DNA from: Gemmiger formicilis
GTDB taxonomy: Bacteria; Bacillota; Clostridia; Oscillospirales; Ruminococcaceae
Direction of reading: 5' to 3'
Assembly (NCBI RefSeq): GCF_024462815.1
Contig: NZ_JANGCG010000006.1
Coordinates: 98,589 to 162,588 of the forward strand
DNA: 64,000 nucleotides
The notes under the pieces were generated by a model, which searched no databases, was not told the DNA's origin, and worked only from the letters and a program-made list of their open reading frames with translations. Numbering within the stretch: the first letter of the stretch is position 1; the number at the start of each line of letters is the position of its first letter. Made by a program: the position numbers and the translations under genes. Below are positions 59,854-64,000 of the stretch, in pieces.

Positions 59854-59874
59854 GCCGCCGCTGGCGGCTTTTTT
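59854..59874 (+). terminator. Terminator of the 46-aa gene
   Basis: GCCGCC-GCT-GGCGGC (59854-59868) followed by TTTTTTATTTT. The T-run is on the plus strand only. Confidence 0.75.
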
Positions 59875-59977
59875 ATTTTCTGGGGACGTAGAACGCTTGC
59901 GCGTACATTTGCGAAAGTCTACCGCAAGCAATGCGGGAGCAGAAGCGGCGAATTGCAATAAGGCGGTAGTTTTTCAT
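59873..59977 (-). CDS. Possible small basic phage protein (34 aa)
   Basis: ATG 59977 with GAGGG eight bases upstream; 34 residues, very basic (MKNYRLIAIRRFCSRIACGR). It lies between the major coat terminator and the adsorption gene. No homologue recognised; short length makes this tentative. Confidence 0.35.
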   Translation of the reverse strand: MKNYRLIAIRRFCSRIACGRLSQMYAQAFYVPRK

Positions 59978-60003
59978 ATATGAACCCTCTTTCAAGGAAA
60001 AAG

Positions 60004-60042
60004 CAAAAAAATGTGGGGCAGGGCATTCGCCCTGCCCCACAT
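60004..60042 (-). terminator. Strong terminator after major coat gene
   Basis: Perfect 14-bp stem: ATGTGGGGCAGGGC (60011-60024) with GCCCTGCCCCACAT (60029-60042), followed on the minus strand by TTTTTTTG. Filamentous phages keep a strong terminator right after gVIII. Confidence 0.92.
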
Positions 60043-60055
60043 GGGCCGTGCTGGA

Positions 60056-60268
60056 TTAGCCGCGGGCGGCGTTCTTCAAGCGGGCGAAGATGCCGATACC
60101 CACAGGAACCAGACCAGCGGCGAGACAGAACAGCAGGATGGGCTGCTTGGTAATCTCGGTAACGACGGTGCCGGACAGGGTGAAAACATCGGCCATTGCG
60201 GCGATAACGGTTTCCATAGCGCTCTTTGCAACCTCTGCACCGTCGCCAGCGGCGAACATGGTGTACAT
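60056..60268 (-). CDS. Major coat protein (pVIII analogue)
   Basis: 70 residues, ATG 60268, with GGAAAGGAG upstream, the strongest ribosome site of the phage. An acidic/amphipathic N-terminal half (GDGAEVAKSAMETVIAAMAD), one membrane helix (about residues 43-62, PILLFCLAAGLVPVGIGIF) and a basic C-terminus (ARLKNAARG) to contact DNA. This topology and the directly following terminator are diagnostic of filamentous major coat proteins. No clear cleavable signal peptide is seen, unlike M13. Confidence 0.82.
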   Translation of the reverse strand: MYTMFAAGDGAEVAKSAMETVIAAMADVFTLSGTVVTEITKQPILLFCLAAGLVPVGIGIFARLKNAARG

Positions 60269-60324
60269 AGTTGCTTCTCCTTTCCTAGAATTTTTATGTA
60301 ATCGCTTGCTTTTGGGGGCTTGCG

Positions 60325-60549
60325 TTACAACTGGTAATCGTGTGGAACGATTTTGTAATCGTCCGGTTCATCTTCAAAACAGGTAACCAGCACGGAATAG
60401 TTGTTGCACTGGCTGGCGTATGCTCGTTCGATATCTGTTTTCGCGGCAATCAGCAGCAGGAGAAATTCAAGATTTTCATCAATAGAGGCTTGGCAAATCT
60501 CCGGAAGAAGTTCGCCGTAATCATACAAGGTTTTTTGTGTGATTCTCAT
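60325..60549 (-). CDS. Small phage protein after rep
   Basis: 74 residues, acidic, helical (MRITQKTLYDYGELLPEICQ; ...DEPDDYKIVPHDY). Its ATG overlaps the rep stop (TAATG), so translation is coupled to the replication protein. No family recognised; a replication modulator (pX-like) is one possibility. Confidence 0.6.
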   Translation of the reverse strand: MRITQKTLYDYGELLPEICQASIDENLEFLLLLIAAKTDIERAYASQCNNYSVLVTCFEDEPDDYKIVPHDYQL

Positions 60550-61274
60550 TAGAAATTTCCCTTCAAATCATCGGCAATCATAACAAAGCCGTCCACATCG
60601 TTGACCTTTTGGCTGTTGCCCAGTTCGGCAAGGCGGGCTTGCATTTCTAGCCGTTCGCTGGCCGTCTGGGCCATATCCCGTAGGCGCTGGCGTTCAATGA
60701 ACTGGTCGCGCCACATGGCGTAGTTGTTTTTGAAGGTGGCCCAACAGCCTTGCTCATACGCCCACCGGCACAGTTCGTTGAAGGTGTCGAACGTGGGCAT
60801 ATCCAGTAGAATTTGCACTTGGTCATCTTCCATCTGGGACATACCGGCGTGTTCGCTGGGTTCTTCAAATTCGTGAGTGCCGACGATATCCTTGCTATAC
60901 TGATATTTGTCGGGGTCAAGCATATGCCACAGATAGACATACGCCTTATAAAGGTTGTTCACCTTGCGAATGACGTTGACCTCAACGCCGATTTCTTTTG
61001 CAATGCCGGAGAAATACCGGGCATTGGGAAAGCTGCACACAAAGTGAACGTGCGGTTTCTTGAGGTCGCCCGGCATCCAATCCGGAAGCGTGCCCTCGTG
61101 CTTTTTCACGTAGGCGTCGAACGCCGCTTGCGTGTACACGTCTTTATCATGCAGCGCCCACGCGCAGGGCAGGTTTTGTTTGCAATAGTCGATTGCTGCT
61201 TGCTGGCTCTCGGGGTACAGTACAAACATACACTGCCGACTGCGCAAACGTGGTGGAGCTTTTGTGTCGCCCAT
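60549..61274 (-). CDS. Rolling-circle replication initiator (Rep_2, HUH)
   Basis: 241 residues from ATG 61274 (AGGATGG upstream). MFVLYPES (about residue 16), ALHDKDVY (about 40), KKPHVHFV with the HUH-type His pair at 75-77, and tyrosines at 109-114 are the ordered motifs of plasmid Rep_2 (PF01719-type) initiators. They nick one strand and start rolling-circle replication, the role of pII in filamentous phages. The C-terminal half is helical. Plasmid-type Rep in a phage shows modular exchange. Confidence 0.85.
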   Translation of the reverse strand: MGDTKAPPRLRSRQCMFVLYPESQQAAIDYCKQNLPCAWALHDKDVYTQAAFDAYVKKHEGTLPDWMPGDLKKPHVHFVCSFPNARYFSGIAKEIGVEVNVIRKVNNLYKAYVYLWHMLDPDKYQYSKDIVGTHEFEEPSEHAGMSQMEDDQVQILLDMPTFDTFNELCRWAYEQGCWATFKNNYAMWRDQFIERQRLRDMAQTASERLEMQARLAELGNSQKVNDVDGFVMIADDLKGNF

Positions 61275-61327
61275 AACTTTACCATCCTGTTTACTGTCAT
61301 TTTTGTTTTGTGTCTTGGCACTGACAC

Positions 61328-61375
61328 TGACACTCCAAAGGACGTAGCGCCTTTGGAGTGTCAGCCGCGCGGCTG
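61328..61375. other. Tandem hairpins, candidate replication origin
   Basis: TGACACTCCAAAGG (61328-61341) pairs perfectly with 61350-61363, loop ACGTAGCG; directly adjoining is CAGCCG-CG-CGGCTG (61362-61375). No T-run on either side. The pair lies just upstream of rep, where Rep_2 plasmids often have the nick-site hairpin. Confidence 0.5.
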
Positions 61376-61429
61376 ACGGCAATTATTTACATGGTGACGG
61401 CTGGGCGTTTTCTGGTGGGGCGGGGAGCA

Positions 61430-61714
61430 TTACTTAACCAACTCCCACGCGCGAATCTTATTGCCGTAGCGAGTCTCAAAGTCGAACTGACGACCAACAG
61501 CGTTTTCGACCTTGCCGCCGACAGCTTCGACGATTTCCCCGGCGTCCACAGTTTTGATGGACAGCTGTTCGGCAATCTGGCCGGTCACGCCAATGGACTT
61601 TTTCAGACCGACAACGTGGAACACGATGTTGTCATAGTGAATCTTCTGGTTCGGCTTGTCCTGCGGAGTGAACTCGCCCTCTTTACGCTCAACGCCAATA
61701 ACCTGATACAGCAT
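61430..61714 (-). CDS. Probable ssDNA-binding protein (pV analogue)
   Basis: 94 residues. Beta-rich pattern (MLYQVIGVERKEGEF, KIHYDNIVFHVVGLKK, FDFETRYGNKIRAWELV) with basic and aromatic residues, size close to M13 pV (87). Position first in the replication operon, before rep, supports a gV-like role. The call is by size, pattern and place, not by a recognised family. Confidence 0.55.
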   Translation of the reverse strand: MLYQVIGVERKEGEFTPQDKPNQKIHYDNIVFHVVGLKKSIGVTGQIAEQLSIKTVDAGEIVEAVGGKVENAVGRQFDFETRYGNKIRAWELVK

Positions 61715-61802
61715 TTTCTTTCTCTCTTTCCGCTGGGCTTATTTTCTTTGTTGCCAGCACTTACTTTTTGTACTTTTCGGTCAGGTTCAAGGTTTTCAAA
61801 CC

Positions 61803-61812
61803 TTTGTCACGA
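61803..61812. repeat. Prophage inner inverted repeat, right copy
   Basis: TTTGTCACGA, the reverse complement of 53951-53960, 15 bases inside the right direct repeat. Confidence 0.8.
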
Positions 61813-61827
61813 TTATAAAACTATAAG

Positions 61828-61842
61828 AAGCGGCCCGCACCC
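61828..61842. repeat. Prophage direct repeat, right copy (att)
   Basis: AAGCGGCCCGCACCC, identical to 53921-53935. The host promoter of the next gene begins 11 bases further on, so integration did not disturb it. Confidence 0.88.
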
Positions 61843-61853
61843 ACAAAATGCCA

Positions 61854-61882
61854 TTGCAAGCGGCCGCAAAAAATGCTATACT
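61854..61882 (+). promoter_or_regulatory. Promoter of DUF1846 gene
   Basis: TTGCAA (61854-61859), 17-base spacer, TATACT (61877-61882). Confidence 0.75.
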
Positions 61883-61923
61883 GAATTTGAATTGGTTTAC
61901 TATTAGGGAAAAGGGGATTGTTG

Positions 61924-63414
61924 ATGAAGATTGGATTTGATAATGACAAATATCTTGCCATGCAGTCTGCCCACATCCGGGAGCGCATTGCACAGTTTGA
62001 CAATAAGCTGTATCTGGAGTTTGGCGGCAAGCTGTTTGACGATTACCATGCATCCCGCGTGCTGCCGGGCTTTCAGCCGGACTCCAAACTGCAGATGCTT
62101 CTGCAGCTGAAGGAGCAGGCTGAGGTTGTCATCGTCATCAGCGCAGAGGACATTGTGGCCAACAAGATGCGCGGTGACTACGGCATTACTTATGATGCGG
62201 ATGTGCTGCGCCTGATTGACGCCTTCCAGGGGGTCGGTCTCTTTGTGGGCAGCGTCTGCGTGACCAAATATACCGATGCCCCCGAGGTCACGGCCTTTGA
62301 GCAGAAGCTCAACGGTCTGGGCATCCGCACCTTCCGTCATTACAAGATTCCCGGCTACCCCAACGATGTGGCCCACATTGTCAGCGATGAGGGCTACGGC
62401 AAGAATGATTATATCGAGACCGAGCGCCCGCTGGTGGTCATTACGGCCCCCGGCCCCGGCAGCGGCAAGATGGCGGTCTGCCTGTCCCAGCTCTATCATG
62501 AGCATAAGCGCGGCGTCAAGGCAGGCTATGCCAAGTTTGAAACCTTCCCCATCTGGAACCTTCCCCTCAAGCACCCTGTCAACTTGGCCTATGAGGCAGC
62601 AACGGCAGATCTGAACGATGTCAATATGATTGACCCGTTCCATCTGGAGGCCTACGGCGAGACCACGGTCAACTATAACCGCGATGTTGAGATTTTCCCG
62701 GTTGTCAACGCGATGTTTGAGCTGATTGCGGGCAAAAGCCCCTATCGCTCTCCCACGGATATGGGCGTCAATATGGCGGGCAACTGCATCATTGATGATG
62801 AGGTCTGCCGCGAGGCGTCCCTGAACGAGATTGTCCGCCGCTATTTCAAGTGTCTCTGTGACCAGAAGGCCAGCGGCATTGTTAAGCAGGAGCGCTTCAA
62901 GCTCGAGCTGCTGATGAACCAGGCGGGCATTGCGCTGGGGGAGCGCGAAGTCGAAAAGCGCGCCCATGCCACCTCTGAAGCCACAAACGGCAAGCCTGCC
63001 GCCGCCATTGAGCTGGCAGACGGCACGATTGTCACCGGCAAGACCGGCCCGCTGCTGGGCGCGGCGTCTGCAGCCCTGCTGAACGCGCTGAAGAAGCTGG
63101 CCGGTATTGACCAGGAGACGGATTTGGTCTCCGCCCGCGCCATCGAGCCGATTCAGACCCTCAAGACCACCTATCTGGGCAGCAAAAACCCATGCCTTCA
63201 CACCGATGAGATTCTGATTGCGCTGTCCAGCTCTGTGTCCGAGAACGAGTACGCCGCCAAGGCAATGCGCCAGATACCCAATCTGAAGGGCTGCGACATC
63301 CACTCTACGGTTATTCTGTCCAGCGTTGACGCCGATACCCTCAAAAAGCTGGGAATGTACCTGACCTGTGAGCCTCTCTATGAAGAGGATGACCGGATGT
63401 ACCATAAGAAGTAA
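61924..63414 (+). CDS. DUF1846 family protein
   Basis: 496 residues from ATG 61924, eight bases after AAAAGGGGAT; a TTG at 61918 is less likely. MKIGFDNDKYLAMQSAHIRER, EFGGKLFDDYHASRVLPGF and TAPGPGSGKMAVCLSQLYHE (a P-loop-like stretch near residue 180) are the DUF1846 signature. Structures of this family exist but its function is not settled; it is common in Firmicutes. Monocistronic, with own promoter and terminator. Confidence 0.92.
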   Translation: MKIGFDNDKYLAMQSAHIRERIAQFDNKLYLEFGGKLFDDYHASRVLPGFQPDSKLQMLLQLKEQAEVVIVISAEDIVANKMRGDYGITYDADVLRLIDAFQGVGLFVGSVCVTKYTDAPEVTAFEQKLNGLGIRTFRHYKIPGYPNDVAHIVSDEGYGKNDYIETERPLVVITAPGPGSGKMAVCLSQLYHEHKRGVKAGYAKFETFPIWNLPLKHPVNLAYEAATADLNDVNMIDPFHLEAYGETTVNYNRDVEIFPVVNAMFELIAGKSPYRSPTDMGVNMAGNCIIDDEVCREASLNEIVRRYFKCLCDQKASGIVKQERFKLELLMNQAGIALGEREVEKRAHATSEATNGKPAAAIELADGTIVTGKTGPLLGAASAALLNALKKLAGIDQETDLVSARAIEPIQTLKTTYLGSKNPCLHTDEILIALSSSVSENEYAAKAMRQIPNLKGCDIHSTVILSSVDADTLKKLGMYLTCEPLYEEDDRMYHKK

Positions 63415-63430
63415 TCTACATACTATATAT

Positions 63431-63465
63431 AATAGAGCCAGCCTGATGCTTGGCTCTATTTTTTT
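63431..63465 (+). terminator. Terminator after DUF1846 gene
   Basis: AATAGAGCCA (63431-63440) with TGGCTCTATT (63451-63460), followed by seven T. Confidence 0.9.
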
Positions 63466-63659
63466 GTTGCAGTTTCTGTCTTGCCACCCCTGTAGGGGGC
63501 GGGGCGTGCCCGGCCCGGTTGTTTCCCAATATCTGCTGTTACTGGTAAACCGCTGAACCCTCCGCACCCACATTTGGTAGTCATACTTCCCCACCTCCGC
63601 AATATACACCTTGCCCAAATACCTCTATCAAAATTTGTCAAAAAATCCGAAAAAAGGTG

Positions 63660-63689
63660 TTGACAAAGTATAGGGGGGTGTGGTAATAT
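63660..63689 (+). promoter_or_regulatory. rRNA operon promoter P1
   Basis: TTGACA (63660-63665), 18-base spacer, TAATAT (63684-63689). Confidence 0.7.
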
Positions 63690-63798
63690 ATCAAAGTTGT
63701 CTCGCGGGCGGGGCCCGCAGCACAGCCGCTGAAGCCTTTAGGTACAGCTTGTAGGCGTTTTTTGAAGAAAACTTCTTCAAAAAACTTTCAGAAAACCT

Positions 63799-63827
63799 CT
63801 TGACAAACAAGAGAATCTGATATATAA
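63799..63827 (+). promoter_or_regulatory. rRNA operon promoter P2
   Basis: TTGACA (63799-63804), 17-base spacer, TATAAT (63822-63827), full consensus in both boxes. Confidence 0.85.
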
Positions 63828-63839
63828 TATACAAGCTGT

Positions 63840-64000
63840 CACAGAGATGCGACAGCGCAGCAGGACCTTGAAAATTGAACAAAACTGAAACTTGTGGAAC
63901 CTTGAACGTGGGTTTGGAAACCCACGATAATCAATTCCAAATTTTACAAGTAATTCATACAGGACGCAAGCGATTGTGTCTGAGTGATTACAGAGATTTA
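63840..64000 (+). promoter_or_regulatory. Probable rRNA leader (16S gene begins beyond window)
   Basis: GGACCTTGAAAATTGAACA (from 63863) is the kind of sequence that precedes 16S genes in Clostridia, followed by CGTGGGTTT-GG-AAACCCACG (63908-63926), a perfect hairpin. The 16S start itself is not reached. Confidence 0.6.

Larger units (their letters stand above)
53921..61842 (-). mobile_element. Integrated filamentous phage (inovirus-type prophage)
   Basis: About 7.9 kb bounded by a 15-bp direct repeat, with a 10-bp inverted repeat 15 bp inside each end. Gene order on the minus strand: ssDNA-binding candidate, Rep_2 replication protein, small protein, major coat protein plus strong terminator, adsorption-like protein, several small membrane proteins, Zot/pI ATPase, two small proteins, terminator, IS30-type transposase, then a non-coding hairpin-rich region. 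This is filamentous phage organisation (gV, gII, gVIII, terminator, gIII, gVI, gI). No secretin is present. Confidence 0.88.

Noticed and set aside
61903..63618. 571-codon minus-strand frame over the DUF1846 gene
   Set aside because: Antisense shadow; the plus-strand gene has promoter, ribosome site, family match and terminator.

Overview
The window comes from a GC-rich Gram-positive anaerobe of the class Clostridia, most likely Oscillospiraceae (the Faecalibacterium / Subdoligranulum / Gemmiger neighbourhood). The grounds are strong AGGAGG-type ribosome sites, a sporulation gene (spoIIR), AddAB instead of RecBCD, a class B sortase, and third codon positions that are mostly G or C in the core genes. 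The placement is inferred from gene content and codon use, without a database search.

Layout. (1) 1 to about 25,490 is the right part of an integrative conjugative element (ICE) of the Tn1549/Tn916-like clostridial type: relaxase C-terminus, PcfB, ArdC-like protein, VirD4, Maff2, VirB6-like, PrgI, VirB4, DUF3846, DUF6075-like, M23 hydrolase, then regulators, a sigma-like protein, Orf8-like protein, excisionase and tyrosine integrase. An AbiE toxin-antitoxin pair with its own promoter and terminator sits inside the conjugation operon. About 8.4 kb of cargo (12.1-20.5 kb, minus strand) encodes secreted and wall-anchored surface proteins behind a TetR-type regulator, plus one more surface protein whose leader carries a pentanucleotide repeat inside a small ORF ahead of a terminator (a candidate phase-variable attenuator). 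A 350-base candidate structured RNA lies before the excisionase. The integrase end abuts a tRNA-Leu(CAA) gene.

(2) 25.5-53.9 kb is chromosomal: NSS transporter, HD hydrolase, YdbC-like protein, sortase B with a probable substrate, dTDP-rhamnose genes (rfbA, rfbD, rfbB), Lrp regulator with aminotransferase, ispE, spoIIR, addB-addA, an amino-acid ABC importer, CstA, a GH13 glycosidase, nitroreductase, and two peptidoglycan-active/binding proteins.

(3) 53,921-61,842 is the most striking part: an integrated filamentous phage (inovirus-type) of about 7.9 kb in a Gram-positive host. It is bounded by a 15-bp direct repeat, with a 10-bp inverted repeat exactly 15 bp inside each end. It carries a Rep_2/HUH replication protein, a probable ssDNA-binding protein, a 70-aa major coat protein followed by a strong terminator, a large adsorption-like protein, a string of small membrane proteins, a Zot/pI-type assembly ATPase and an IS30-family transposase as the only candidate integrase. 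No secretin gene is present, as expected for a host without an outer membrane. It lies at the broken 5' end of a SpoIID-like/peptidoglycan-binding gene.

(4) 61.9-64.0 kb holds a DUF1846 gene and tandem strong promoters with a leader typical of an rRNA operon; the 16S gene would start beyond the window.
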